A DNA stretch of 64,000 bases. Source: Vallitalea okinawensis (GTDB lineage: Bacteria; Bacillota; Clostridia; Lachnospirales; PQDH01). The first letter of the stretch is position 1; the number at the start of each line of letters is the position of its first letter. Location: assembly GCF_002964605.1 (NCBI RefSeq), contig NZ_PQDH01000001.1:372001-436000 (forward strand), written 5' to 3'. Of this stretch, positions 19,325 to 29,387 are shown piece after piece. Below the pieces are notes generated by a model. It saw only the letters and a program-made list of their open reading frames with translations. It had not been told where the DNA came from and made no database searches. The translations under genes and the position numbers were made by a program.

Positions 19325-21031
19325 TTAAAGAATACTAAAGGTATTAATGAGATTTAGTTCACCATAACCCCATTCACGATTAGGGTAGACAAGAATTCTC
19401 TTTCGACGTGCACCTCTTGCCAGATAGGATTTAATTGCTATATTATTCATCATTTCATCGTTTCCCTGCACAATCCCCCATTCTAATAGTAACGCTGCAG
19501 CACCAGCTGTGATGGCTGCCCCTACACTGGTTCCAGATTGATAGGTATACTGATTTCTTGGATAAGGTCCTAAGACATTTACTGCCGGAGCGACTAAATC
19601 AGGTTTTATTTTTTTATTTCTTGTATAACCTCTACTCGAACCTAAATATAAACTTTGTGAAGTATCATCATAACCGCCCACTGTTATGGTTCCCTCGTTT
19701 GTACTTGGATTCACAATGGTATCATAGGGTTCTGGTTTGACAAAAAAAGTATCGTCATTGATAAATGTATTCAAGGGCAGCCAAACATCTACTCTCCCAT
19801 CTACAATGACATCTCCGTGTACAATGATATTCCATAGCCCACCAATGGGATTCTCTAAGATAATTCCAATATTTTCTGCAGCTGAACGCTCTTCCATGAT
19901 GTCATAATACACATTAACAATGGTATCTTCTATTGGGATCATTTTGCTCTGCCACTGCCTCGCCAAGAACGGTAAGGGACCTGTGGAATACCCACTTGGA
20001 GATATGAGTTCTATCCTCATTTTGTCCGGTAAGTGACCCCAAACCATCATGAAAATACCTTCTTCATCATTCGCCACATGAAGTTGGATATCCATTTTCC
20101 TATGATCCTTTTCAAATTCTCCATAAAAATGATTACTTGTATTCCCCTCATTACCTGCAGATGTAATCACACCAACACCATAAAAATTCCCTAATCCTGC
20201 TAACATTTCTTCTAAGGCAGCTGTTCCAGTATGAGGACCTTCTGTAGATCCGCCTGCAAATAGAATGACAACAGGCTTATTTAACTCTTCTGTTTTTTTG
20301 GCAATATAATTTAGACCTTGCATAATATCATTGGTCTGCCAAGCTATGACATCGTCGTGAAATTGATAGAAATCCATTAAACATCTCTTTGCTTGCTTTA
20401 ACTTGACAATAATTAAATCAGTGTTAGGAGCAGCCCCCTGAAATCCTTGGGATGGGTTAGGTCTTCCCGCTGCTAGCCCAGCTAAGAAAGTTCCATGTCC
20501 ATCGGTATCAACCGACGGAACAATTGCATATGGATTGTCTGTTTGTAGCGCTTGATTGATCTGCTGACTCGTATATTCTGTCCCATATAAAAAACCATCT
20601 GGTGGGTTATCGATAATAGTTTGATCCCAAATAGAAAGAATCTTTGTTGTGTTATCCTCATAGCGAAAAACTTCATGGGTATAGTCGATTCCTGTGTCTA
20701 AGATGGCTATAATAACACCATTTCCGGTTAATTCTAACGTCTTGCTCTTCAAAACGGAAGTAATTCCTGATGCATCCATAGCACGGGTACTTGTTAGCCC
20801 ATAGACGTTTGGAACTTGATTAAAAGCTCTTTTATAATAAAATTCTTTACATTCATCAGATTCTCTCTTAAAATGAAATACTCCATACTGGGGTGTTATC
20901 TCTTGGTAGCATTCTACACCTAAATCACTAGCTATCTTTTCTATACCCGTCCGAATATCCATAATCAAATCTAAGTAATCCTCAGAAACAATTATTTCTT
21001 TACACCGATCTTTATTTAATTCTTGTCGCAC
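19325..21031 (-). CDS. CspB/CspA-like subtilisin-family serine protease, copy 5
   Basis: 568 residues with a GTG start seven bases after GAGGGGTG. Triad: Asp112 (ILDTGIDYTH), His179 (DGHGTFLAG), Ser502 (GTSVGAAITAG), oxyanion Asn in SAGNEGN. The N-terminal prodomain-like region (CKEIIVSEDYLDLIMDIRTG) is almost the same as in copy 6, and the C-terminus (ARRKRILVYPNREWGYGELN) is shared by the whole set. Next gene starts after 33 bases. Confidence 0.9.
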   Translation of the reverse strand: MRQELNKDRCKEIIVSEDYLDLIMDIRTGIEKIASDLGVECYQEITPQYGVFHFKRESDECKEFYYKRAFNQVPNVYGLTSTRAMDASGITSVLKSKTLELTGNGVIIAILDTGIDYTHEVFRYEDNTTKILSIWDQTIIDNPPDGFLYGTEYTSQQINQALQTDNPYAIVPSVDTDGHGTFLAGLAAGRPNPSQGFQGAAPNTDLIIVKLKQAKRCLMDFYQFHDDVIAWQTNDIMQGLNYIAKKTEELNKPVVILFAGGSTEGPHTGTAALEEMLAGLGNFYGVGVITSAGNEGNTSNHFYGEFEKDHRKMDIQLHVANDEEGIFMMVWGHLPDKMRIELISPSGYSTGPLPFLARQWQSKMIPIEDTIVNVYYDIMEERSAAENIGIILENPIGGLWNIIVHGDVIVDGRVDVWLPLNTFINDDTFFVKPEPYDTIVNPSTNEGTITVGGYDDTSQSLYLGSSRGYTRNKKIKPDLVAPAVNVLGPYPRNQYTYQSGTSVGAAITAGAAALLLEWGIVQGNDEMMNNIAIKSYLARGARRKRILVYPNREWGYGELNLINTFSIL

Positions 21032-21053
21032 ATCTTCACCCCTCTCACATATA

Positions 21054-22757
21054 TTAGAGTATTTTGAATGTGTTATTAAGATTTAATTCACCATATCCCC
21101 ATTCTCTATTAGGATAGATAATTGCTTCTCTGCGATTGGCTCCACGAGCTAAATAAGACTTTAAAGCATCTGTATTCATCCATTCATCATTTCCTTTTAT
21201 AATCGCCCACTCTAATAAAAGTGCTGTTGCTCCTGCCGTTATAGCTGCACTTACGCTGGTTCCTGTTTGAAAAATGTATTGATTATTAGGATAAGGTCCC
21301 AGAACATTAACTCCTGGTGCTACAAAATCAGGTTTTACTCGCTTATCCCTAGTAAACCCTCTGCTAGACCCTAAGTAAATACTTTGAGATAAATCGTCAT
21401 AAGCACCTACTGTAATAGTTCCATCATTGGTTGCTGGATTGACTATAGTATCATAGGGATTGGGCTTTAAGAATACTGTGTCGTCATCCACCAACCCCTT
21501 CAAAGGAAGCCAGATATCCAGCTCTCCATCTACGATAACATCTCCATGAATGACAATAGTCCATAGTCCTGGCAAAGGGCTTTCTATAATAACAGCAATG
21601 GATTCAATGGCTACTTTTTCTTCCATGAAATTATAGTAAACATTTACTGTCGTACCTTCTAAGGGGAATTGAACCTTTTGCCACTTTCTAATAAGATAAG
21701 GCAGTTTTCCAGTCGTCTCACCACTAGGTGAAATAAGTTCAATAGACCATTTATCTGGCAAATACCCCCATAAGAGCATGTGTACGCCTCTTTCACCTTC
21801 AGCAATATTTAATTGCACATCCATCCTGCTCTCATCTCGCTTAAACTGCCCTTTAAAGTGATGCTCCGCATTCCCCTCATTTCCAGCCGATAATACAACA
21901 CCAACGCCATATACATCACCGATGTCAGCTAACCTTTCTTCTAAAATAGTGGATCCAGTATGAGGTCCAACAGTAGAACCTCCAGCAAATAAAATAACTA
22001 TAGGACGATCGAGTTCGCTGGATTTTTTCACCACATAATTTATTCCTTGTAGAATATCATTGGATTGCCATGTTACAGCATCCTCTTTATACTGATAGAA
22101 ATCCATGAGGCAATTCTTTGCTCCCTTTAATTTAACTACAAGTAAATCGGCAGCAGGCGCTGCACCTTGAAAGCCTTCACTTGTATTTGGTTGCCCTACG
22201 GCCAATCCTGCCAGGAAGGTCCCATGCCCTACAACATCTTTAGATGGAACAATGGCAAGAGGCGCTTCCGTTTGTAAGGCATTATTAATTTCCTCCCTGG
22301 TATATTCAGTACCATATAAGAATCCTTCTGGTGGTTTACCTGACTCCGTTTGATCCCATATGGATAAGATTTTCGTCGTATTGTCTTCATATCTAAATGC
22401 TTCATGGGTATAATCAATCCCTGTATCCAATATTGCAACCAGTACATCCTTACCTGATAAATCCAATTTATTATTGTTTAATACTGCATTAATGCCGGAT
22501 GCTTCTAATGCACTTGTACTTGTTAAACCATACACGATTGGGACCTCTGCATATTTAGTCTTGTAATAAAAATCTTTGCAGTTATTAGTTTTTATATGAA
22601 AAATACCATACTTTTCTGTAATCTGTTGATAACATTCTGCTCCTAATTCTTTGGCAACTTGCTGGATACCAGGTTCAGTTTCTTTATATACATCTAGATA
22701 CTCTTGTGACAATATTATTTCTTGACATTGCCTTATATCCAATTCTTCTTGTCGCAT
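21054..22757 (-). CDS. CspB/CspA-like subtilisin-family serine protease, copy 4
   Basis: 567 residues, ATG preceded by GAGGTGGACCT. Triad: Asp111 (ILDTGIDYTH), His178 (VGHGTFLAG), Ser501 (GTSVSAAITAG), oxyanion Asn in SAGNEGN. The conserved central segment reads AKNCLMDFYQY here. The prodomain-like N-terminus is two residues shorter than in its neighbours (HIKTNNCKDFYY). The gap to copy 5 is 22 bases. Confidence 0.9.
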   Translation of the reverse strand: MRQEELDIRQCQEIILSQEYLDVYKETEPGIQQVAKELGAECYQQITEKYGIFHIKTNNCKDFYYKTKYAEVPIVYGLTSTSALEASGINAVLNNNKLDLSGKDVLVAILDTGIDYTHEAFRYEDNTTKILSIWDQTESGKPPEGFLYGTEYTREEINNALQTEAPLAIVPSKDVVGHGTFLAGLAVGQPNTSEGFQGAAPAADLLVVKLKGAKNCLMDFYQYKEDAVTWQSNDILQGINYVVKKSSELDRPIVILFAGGSTVGPHTGSTILEERLADIGDVYGVGVVLSAGNEGNAEHHFKGQFKRDESRMDVQLNIAEGERGVHMLLWGYLPDKWSIELISPSGETTGKLPYLIRKWQKVQFPLEGTTVNVYYNFMEEKVAIESIAVIIESPLPGLWTIVIHGDVIVDGELDIWLPLKGLVDDDTVFLKPNPYDTIVNPATNDGTITVGAYDDLSQSIYLGSSRGFTRDKRVKPDFVAPGVNVLGPYPNNQYIFQTGTSVSAAITAGATALLLEWAIIKGNDEWMNTDALKSYLARGANRREAIIYPNREWGYGELNLNNTFKIL

Positions 22758-22775
22758 AGGTCCACCTCTCTTCCT

Positions 22776-24482
22776 TTAAATCATCCTAAAGGTATTGATT
22801 AGATCTAACTCTCCAAATCCCCAATCTCCGTTAGGATAATTTATATTTCTCTTCCTACGTGCTCCCCTTGCTAAATACGCCTTTAGAGCTATAGTATTCA
22901 TCCTATCTTCGTTGCCTTTTACAACTCCCCATTCCAGTAATAAGGCAGCGGCACCAACAGTTACTGCTGCACTAATACTGGTTCCAGTTTGGTAAGTATA
23001 TTGATATTTGGTATAGGGACCTATGACATTAACTCCTGGAGCAACTAAATCTGGTTTTATTCTTTTATCTCGTGTTAAACCTTTACTTGATCCAACAAAA
23101 AGTTTTTGCAGTACATCATTATAGGCACCTACGGTTATAATTGCTTCCGCTGTCCCAGGGCTAACAATAGTATCTTCTGAATCAGCATTGAGAAAAATGG
23201 TATCATCACTTATAAATCCCTTGATAGGCATCCAAATATCAAATTCACCATTTACCACAATATCGCCATGAATAATCATGGTCCAAAGACCTGGCATTGG
23301 CTCATGTAATATCACTGAAATGGATTCTGTAGCTCTTCTAACCTCCATATCATAGTAAACACTAATCGCCTTAACCTCTAATGCTATACGCACTTGCTGC
23401 CATTGATGGGCTAGAAATGGTATCTGGCCTGTTGTAGCTCCACTAGGCGATATAAACTCCACTCCTAACTTGTCAGGTGCATTACCCCACAACTTCAAAT
23501 AAAGACCTCTTTCTCCTTCAGCTACATTAAACTCAACTTCAGTGGTTTTCTGCCCTTTTTTTATGACATCCTTATAATGATGCGCTGTATTCCCTTCATT
23601 ACCAGCAGCTACTATAACTCCTATACCTTGATTCGCGCTAATACGATCTAAAGTCTTTTCTAATAAATTTGTGCCATTATGAGGTCCATCATTCGATCCA
23701 CCGGCAAAGAGAATCGCCATAGGTTTCTTATATTCTAGAGCTTTTTTAACAACATAATTAATGCCTTGTATAATATCATTGGTTTGCCAGCCAACGGCTT
23801 CCTCATTAAACTGATAATAATCCATTAGACATTTTTTTGCTTGCTTTAATTTAACGATTATCAATTCTGAGTCCGGGGCCGCCCCCTGAAAATCTTCTAT
23901 CTCATTAGGTTTTCCTGCTGCTATCCCTGCCAGAAATGTACCGTGCCCTACATCATCTGTAGAGGGTACAATAGTAGTAGGATCTTCCGATCGCAGCGCT
24001 TCATTTATCTGTTTATTAGAATACTCTGTGCCATATAAAAAACCTTTCGGTGGCGTTCCAATAATACTTTGATCCCACAAGGATACAATTCTCGTCGTTT
24101 TATCTCCATTCAGAAATGCTTCATGTGTATAATCGATTCCAGTATCCAGTATGGCGATAAGAACGCCTTTACCCTTTAAATCCAAACTTTCACTATTCAA
24201 AACTGGACTGATACCAGCTGACTCCATTGCACGTGTACTCGTCAAACCATAGATAGATGGTAACTCAGAATAATGATTGTTGAAATAATAGTCCACACAT
24301 TCATCTTGATTAACTTCTATATGAAAAACTCCATACTCGTCAGTTAATTGCTGATAACATTCTACCCCTAGTTCCTTCGCTACTAGCTCTATCCCTGGAC
24401 GAATATCCTTTATTAAATCTACAAATTCTTCAGAAAGTATTATATCTATACACACATCTATATTCGTACCATCTTGACGCAC
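22776..24482 (-). CDS. CspB/CspA-like subtilisin-family serine protease, copy 3
   Basis: About 568 residues from GTG 24480-24482, which follows AGAGGTGA at five bases and gives a VRQ start matching the MRQ of other copies. The longer ATG start at 24506 would overlap the stop of copy 2 and is less likely. Triad: Asp113 (ILDTGIDYTH), His180 (VGHGTFLAG), Ser502 (GTSISAAVTVG), oxyanion Asn in AAGNEGN. It has AGGSNDGPHNG where other copies have AGGST(E/V/A)GPH. Confidence 0.9.
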   Translation of the reverse strand: MRQDGTNIDVCIDIILSEEFVDLIKDIRPGIELVAKELGVECYQQLTDEYGVFHIEVNQDECVDYYFNNHYSELPSIYGLTSTRAMESAGISPVLNSESLDLKGKGVLIAILDTGIDYTHEAFLNGDKTTRIVSLWDQSIIGTPPKGFLYGTEYSNKQINEALRSEDPTTIVPSTDDVGHGTFLAGIAAGKPNEIEDFQGAAPDSELIIVKLKQAKKCLMDYYQFNEEAVGWQTNDIIQGINYVVKKALEYKKPMAILFAGGSNDGPHNGTNLLEKTLDRISANQGIGVIVAAGNEGNTAHHYKDVIKKGQKTTEVEFNVAEGERGLYLKLWGNAPDKLGVEFISPSGATTGQIPFLAHQWQQVRIALEVKAISVYYDMEVRRATESISVILHEPMPGLWTMIIHGDIVVNGEFDIWMPIKGFISDDTIFLNADSEDTIVSPGTAEAIITVGAYNDVLQKLFVGSSKGLTRDKRIKPDLVAPGVNVIGPYTKYQYTYQTGTSISAAVTVGAAALLLEWGVVKGNEDRMNTIALKAYLARGARRKRNINYPNGDWGFGELDLINTFRMI

Positions 24483-24505
24483 ACGTTCACCTCTTTCCCA
24501 TTTCA

Positions 24506-26215
24506 TTAGATCATCCTAAAGGTGTTCATAACATCCAATTCACCATACCCCCATTCACGGTTAGGGTAGATAAGAGTACTCCTTCTTCGTGCTCCACGGG
24601 CTAGATAGGATTTCACAGCCATAGTATTCATAAAGTCATCGTTACCTTTAACGATCCCCCATTCCAATAATAAAGCAGCGGCTCCAGCAGTAATTGCCGA
24701 ACTAACACTTGTTCCTGTTTCCGATACATATTGATTATTTGGATGCGGTCCTACTACATTAACTCCTGGTGCAACTATGTCAGGTTTTACACGCTCATCT
24801 CTCGTAAAGCCTCTGCTAGATTCAATATAGATCGTTTGTAGAACATCATTGTAAGCACCTACAGTAACGGTCCCATCTGTGGTCCCTGGATTAACAACAG
24901 TATCGTATGGATCTGGTTTTAAAAAAACAGTCTCTTCCTCTATGAAGCCCCTCAGAGGAATCCAAATATCTACTCCGCCATCAACAACTATTTCACCATG
25001 TAGTACAATGGTCCATAGACCTGGTAAAGGATTTTGGAAAATAGCTACGATGGATTCAACAGCTGCCCTTTCCTCCATGAAGTCATAATAAACTTGTATG
25101 ATTGTATTTTCCAAAGCAAACTGATTTTCTTGCCACTGCCGAACACTAAATGGAACTTTCCCTGTACTATTACCACTAGGAGATATAAATTCTATAGCTA
25201 ACTTATCAGGAAGATAACTCCAAAGTACCATATAGAGTCCTCTTTCACCCTCTGCCATATTGAGTTGAATATCCATTTTTTGTTGATCTAATTTAAACTT
25301 ACCGCTGAAATGATGGTCAGCATTGGCCTCATTTCCAGCTGAAGATACTGTAACGATGCCATGAAAATTGCCATATGCTTCTAGAACTTCTTCAAGAAGT
25401 GCTGTTCCAGTATGAGGTCCTTCAGTTGAACCTCCAGCAAATAAAATAGCAACAGGTTTATTGAACTGAGTTGATTTTTGAATGACATAATTGAGACCTT
25501 GTATAATATCATTAGTCTGCCAACCAATAGCCTCTTGCTTAAACTGATAAAAATCCATTAAACATTTCTTAGCAGGTTTCAATTTAACGATAACCAATTC
25601 AGCATCTGGTGCTGCACCTTGAAACGCCATATCAGTATTAGGGTATCCTGCTGCTAATCCAGCTAAGTACGTACCATGCCCTACTTCATCCAAAGTTTGA
25701 ACAGTAGAATAAGGATTTTCAGACCTTAAGGCAGCATTAATTTGCTCACTTGTATATTCAGTACCATATAAGAATCCTTCTGGCGGTTCTCCAATGATGG
25801 TTTGATCCCATATACTTAATATCTTAGTCGTGTTATTTTTATTAAGAAACGCCTCATGGGTATAATCAATTCCAGTATCCAAAACAGCTATAATAACACC
25901 TTTCCCAGTCAGATCTAATCCTTCACTTTTTAACACAGAACCAATTCCTGCCGCCTCCATTGCTCTACTACTTGTTAGACCATAGACATTTGGCACTTCC
26001 ATGTAAGGGTTTTGGAAATAAAAAGTTTGACAATCCTTAGGCTCTACCTTCATATGAAAAACACCATACTCATCATTTAGGCGTTGGTAACACACTGCCC
26101 CTGAATCTTGCGCAACTTTTTCTATGTCAGGACGAATTTCTTTGATTAAATCCAAATAATCTTCCGAAGCAATAATATTCTTACATTTCTCTACATCCAG
26201 ACTTGACTGACGCAT
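24506..26215 (-). CDS. CspB/CspA-like subtilisin-family serine protease, copy 2
   Basis: 569 residues from ATG 26213-26215, five bases after GGAGGGG. A GTG two codons earlier is also in frame but too near the ribosome site. Triad: Asp113 (VLDTGIDYTH), His180 (VGHGTYLAG), Ser503 (GTSVSSAITAG), oxyanion Asn in SAGNEAN. The segment before the catalytic His reads TVQTLDEVGHG, against IVPS(K/T/V)D in other copies. Confidence 0.9.
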   Translation of the reverse strand: MRQSSLDVEKCKNIIASEDYLDLIKEIRPDIEKVAQDSGAVCYQRLNDEYGVFHMKVEPKDCQTFYFQNPYMEVPNVYGLTSSRAMEAAGIGSVLKSEGLDLTGKGVIIAVLDTGIDYTHEAFLNKNNTTKILSIWDQTIIGEPPEGFLYGTEYTSEQINAALRSENPYSTVQTLDEVGHGTYLAGLAAGYPNTDMAFQGAAPDAELVIVKLKPAKKCLMDFYQFKQEAIGWQTNDIIQGLNYVIQKSTQFNKPVAILFAGGSTEGPHTGTALLEEVLEAYGNFHGIVTVSSAGNEANADHHFSGKFKLDQQKMDIQLNMAEGERGLYMVLWSYLPDKLAIEFISPSGNSTGKVPFSVRQWQENQFALENTIIQVYYDFMEERAAVESIVAIFQNPLPGLWTIVLHGEIVVDGGVDIWIPLRGFIEEETVFLKPDPYDTVVNPGTTDGTVTVGAYNDVLQTIYIESSRGFTRDERVKPDIVAPGVNVVGPHPNNQYVSETGTSVSSAITAGAAALLLEWGIVKGNDDFMNTMAVKSYLARGARRRSTLIYPNREWGYGELDVMNTFRMI

Positions 26216-26238
26216 ATACACCCCTCCTCTCTATGGCA

Positions 26239-27981
26239 TTATTCCGTTAACTTAAAGGTATTAAGTAAATCAATTTCTCCAAAACCCCACTCAGGATTTG
26301 GATATATTAATGAAGGTCGCCTATTCGCTCCTCTAATGAGTAATGATTTTGCTGTTAAAGTATCCATCTTAGGGTCATTCCCTTTTACAACTCCCCATTC
26401 CATTAAGAGAGCGCAAGCCCCAGCTGTAATAGCTGTAGCTACACTAGTGCCACTCATAGAACCATATGTATTATTAGGCATTGGTCCGCTTACATCAACT
26501 CCTGGTGCCACAATATCTGGTTTTATTTCAAAACTCCTTGTTGGTCCCCTTCCTGACGCAACATAAAGACTCTTAGTTACATCATTAAACGCACCTACTG
26601 TTATGGTATTAATATTAGTTGAAGGTGTGGTTACAGTTGTACGAGGGTCAGGGGATAAAAAAGTAGTGTTAGGTTCAACAAACCCTTCCCGTGGCAACCA
26701 GAGATCATAGCGTCCGTTGACAACTAAGTCGCCATATACATTCATGTTCCATAAACCTGGTGATGGATTTTTAAGTCTTATGAAAATAGCTTCATCACCT
26801 GTCCGCGCTTCTATCGTTACATACTCCACTAGAATCTCAGTTGTTTCAGCAATAAAAGTTATTGCTTGTTTTTGCTCATGCCTTGGTGGAATTTTTCCTG
26901 TTTCAGTCCCCCTGGGGGATGTTAGTGAAATGACATATTTATCTGGAGTGTAATTCCAAAAACTTATATAGAATCCCTTTTCACCTTCTGGTACATTAAA
27001 TTGTAAGCTTTGAAACTCTTCATCTTTATCGTACTCCCCTTCATAGTGATGCCTTTTATTGGCTTCATTTCCACCGGCAACGGTAATAATTGCACCAGGT
27101 ACCCTAGAGTATTGTTCCAGAATTTTTTCAGTAAAAGTAAAACCATCATGAGGTCCCATGTTATCGCCTAAACCTATTAGCAGTATGATAGGCTTCTCTA
27201 AACTCTTAGCTTTTCTCATTAGATAGTTAATACCTAAGATCAGATCATTACTTTGAAATCCTATTGCACCATCCTTGATAGAATAGAAATCACGGAGACA
27301 TTCCTTTGCCTGTTTTAGTTTTACCACCACCAATGAAGCATCTGGTGCAGCGCCAATAAAGTTTTCTTTCTTATTCTCTCGCCCAGCTGCAACCCCAGCT
27401 AAAAAAGTCCCATGACCAATTTCATCCTTTTCAGGGACAATGCTAAAAGGATCTTCTGCCTGTAGGGCTTCATTGATCTGCTCCACACTATACTCTGTTC
27501 CATATTTAAAACCTTCTGGAGGATTTCCTGCAGATGTTTGATCCCAAATGCTTAAGATTTTACTGGTTCCATCTTCATAGATAAAGGCTTCGTGTGTATA
27601 ATCAATACCCGTATCAACTAAACCAATGATGACATCATTACCTGTTAACTGTAATGCAGGTAATTTAAAAACCGCTGATATGCCCGCTGAATAGACTGCT
27701 CGTTGACCATTTAATCCAAAAATGTTAGGTACCTCTTGATAAGGTTGTATTTGATAGAGCTCATCACATGACATACCATCTCTTTTAATATGAAATACCC
27801 CAAACTGATTATTAAGTATTTGAACACAACCGGCATCATTAACTTCCATTTGTTCCGCTAAACCGATAAGTTCTAGCTCTCTAACCACATCTATATAGTC
27901 ATCTGATGTAATAACCTCTTGGCAATTTTCATTTAATTCAGGACTTTCTAGCACCTCTTCTATGTCATTTTGCCTTTTCAT
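26239..27981 (-). CDS. CspB/CspA-like subtilisin-family serine protease, copy 1 (most divergent)
   Basis: First gene of the array, 580 residues, ATG preceded by GGTGGAGAT. It carries about ten extra N-terminal residues. Triad: Asp123 (LVDTGIDYTH), His190 (IGHGTFLAG), Ser513 (GTSVATAITAG), oxyanion Asn in AGGNEAN. It departs most from the set: ECLRDFYSI instead of KCLMDFYQF, LIGLGDNMGPHDG in place of LFAGGSTEGPHTG, and a C-terminal Thr-Glu. It may be the ancestral or functionally distinct member. Confidence 0.9.
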   Translation of the reverse strand: MKRQNDIEEVLESPELNENCQEVITSDDYIDVVRELELIGLAEQMEVNDAGCVQILNNQFGVFHIKRDGMSCDELYQIQPYQEVPNIFGLNGQRAVYSAGISAVFKLPALQLTGNDVIIGLVDTGIDYTHEAFIYEDGTSKILSIWDQTSAGNPPEGFKYGTEYSVEQINEALQAEDPFSIVPEKDEIGHGTFLAGVAAGRENKKENFIGAAPDASLVVVKLKQAKECLRDFYSIKDGAIGFQSNDLILGINYLMRKAKSLEKPIILLIGLGDNMGPHDGFTFTEKILEQYSRVPGAIITVAGGNEANKRHHYEGEYDKDEEFQSLQFNVPEGEKGFYISFWNYTPDKYVISLTSPRGTETGKIPPRHEQKQAITFIAETTEILVEYVTIEARTGDEAIFIRLKNPSPGLWNMNVYGDLVVNGRYDLWLPREGFVEPNTTFLSPDPRTTVTTPSTNINTITVGAFNDVTKSLYVASGRGPTRSFEIKPDIVAPGVDVSGPMPNNTYGSMSGTSVATAITAGACALLMEWGVVKGNDPKMDTLTAKSLLIRGANRRPSLIYPNPEWGFGEIDLLNTFKLTE

Positions 27982-28091
27982 ATCTCCACCACCCTACTAC
28001 AAGACCTTTCTACTCTATTAAATCATATGCAGGTTTTTCTACTCTGACCACAAACAATTACTCAACTCGGCTTTGTCAATCTTTTTCTTAT

Positions 28092-28119
28092 TTAACTTAG
28101 GTTAAAATCATGCTATAAT
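28092..28119 (+). promoter_or_regulatory. SigA-type promoter of the nucleoid-associated protein gene
   Basis: TATAAT at 28114-28119 lies 16 bases after TTAACT at 28092-28097, about 40 bases ahead of the start codon. The divergent 110-base minus side leading to the subtilase array has a TTGACA but no good -10 at 17 bases. Confidence 0.6.
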
Positions 28120-28158
28120 AGGATAGCAAATTCAAAGGAAGAGTAAGGTGAGGTTTCA

Positions 28159-29178
28159 ATGAGTCAAAACGAAATCAATATACGCATCAAACAATGTATC
28201 ATTCATATTCTAAATACTGAAATGCAAATGCCTGTTTTATCTGATCAGGAAATTGAGCTTAGTCATGAAATAGAAGAATATATCTTTAATCATTTAAGAA
28301 AGTATATACAAAATGATGTCATGAAAACTTGTTATTTTCATGAAGAAAGAAGCAATGTTTATAGTCAGATTCAATTGCTCATGAAAGATTCTGAATCCTT
28401 TGTCCCAGCAACAAAGACAATGGCTTATGAACTTTATGCTATTATGCTTAAGCATGTGGATATTCCATCTGCAGATGTTATTTTTACTACTTTTGAATGT
28501 GATAAGATGAACTATATGGGTATTTTAAAAATGAACTATAAGGCTTCTTATATTCACTATGTGGAAGAAGACCAGAATCAACATGCAAATCAAATTATCA
28601 AGCAACGAACGGCTCTTCCTACTGATAGTCAAAAATTAGATGAAGTTATTCTTATTAATCTCGATACAAAAGAAATCAAACTACTAGAAAAACGCTATGA
28701 GATTAATGGTGATAAAGACTTCTACCTATCAACAAAGTTTTTGAAATGTGATTTTAATAAATCCAATAAAGAAAAATTTGATATTGTTAATAACACCTTA
28801 AACTCTATGAATAAGAAATATTTCGATGCTGATATCGAGCAAAGTATGAGTATCAAGAAAGCTATGCTGGATTCTGTTGAAGAAAAGGGTGTCATCGATA
28901 TTAATAAAGTTGCAGATACAGCCTTTGAAGATAATGTGGAATTGCGTAAAGAATTTACTGAAAAAATCCAAGAAAAAGGCTTTGAAGATACTTATGTGGC
29001 ATTTGAAGCTGCTGTCCCAAGAAAAATCGAGAAACAAATTATTAAGACTGATACAGGTATTGAGATTAACATACCTATGGATCAATATGGTGATGTTGAC
29101 TTTTTAGAATTTGTCAATAATCCAGATGGAACCATATCAATTATCATTAAAAGTATTCAAAAGATAACAGGAAGATAA
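28159..29178 (+). CDS. Nucleoid-associated protein (NdpA/YejK-like)
   Basis: 339 residues similar to the 37-kDa nucleoid-associated protein family (PF04245): an N-terminal region ending near residue 110, a central MNYMGILKMNYKASYIHYV strand pattern, and a C-terminal acidic, Lys-rich part. E. coli YejK binds the nucleoid and topoisomerases, whereas the Firmicute members are uncharacterised. An AAGGTGAGG ribosome site precedes ATG. The gene has its own promoter and a strong terminator, so it is monocistronic. Confidence 0.8.
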   Translation: MSQNEINIRIKQCIIHILNTEMQMPVLSDQEIELSHEIEEYIFNHLRKYIQNDVMKTCYFHEERSNVYSQIQLLMKDSESFVPATKTMAYELYAIMLKHVDIPSADVIFTTFECDKMNYMGILKMNYKASYIHYVEEDQNQHANQIIKQRTALPTDSQKLDEVILINLDTKEIKLLEKRYEINGDKDFYLSTKFLKCDFNKSNKEKFDIVNNTLNSMNKKYFDADIEQSMSIKKAMLDSVEEKGVIDINKVADTAFEDNVELRKEFTEKIQEKGFEDTYVAFEAAVPRKIEKQIIKTDTGIEINIPMDQYGDVDFLEFVNNPDGTISIIIKSIQKITGR

Positions 29179-29185
29179 AAAAATC

Positions 29186-29237
29186 AAAAGACCACCTTAT
29201 CAAATTGTGTCCAAGCAACCTGATAAGGTAGTCTTTT
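29186..29237 (+). terminator. Terminator after the nucleoid-associated protein gene
   Basis: Arms 29186-29202 and 29221-29237 pair over 17 bases with one mismatch, followed by TATAATTTT. Confidence 0.85.
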
Positions 29238-29387
29238 ATAATTTTACATGTAGGAAACATAATCAATTAGTACTTCTTATATACTCACATCTATATAACA
29301 ACTCTCAGTAATTGTTATGTAGTAGTCCAGTTTAGAAATCCCTTTAAGTATTTCTAAATACGTTTATTACTTTGCATATTTTGGGGC

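Noticed and set aside
27982-28091. Sporulation sigma promoter ahead of the subtilase array
   Set aside because: A CATATGAT-like hexamer region was seen, but it misses key bases of the SigE/SigG/SigK -10 and has no matching -35.
28798-29085. Minus-strand ORF inside the nucleoid-associated protein gene
   Set aside because: Shadow frame of a well-supported gene, with no ribosome site or family.
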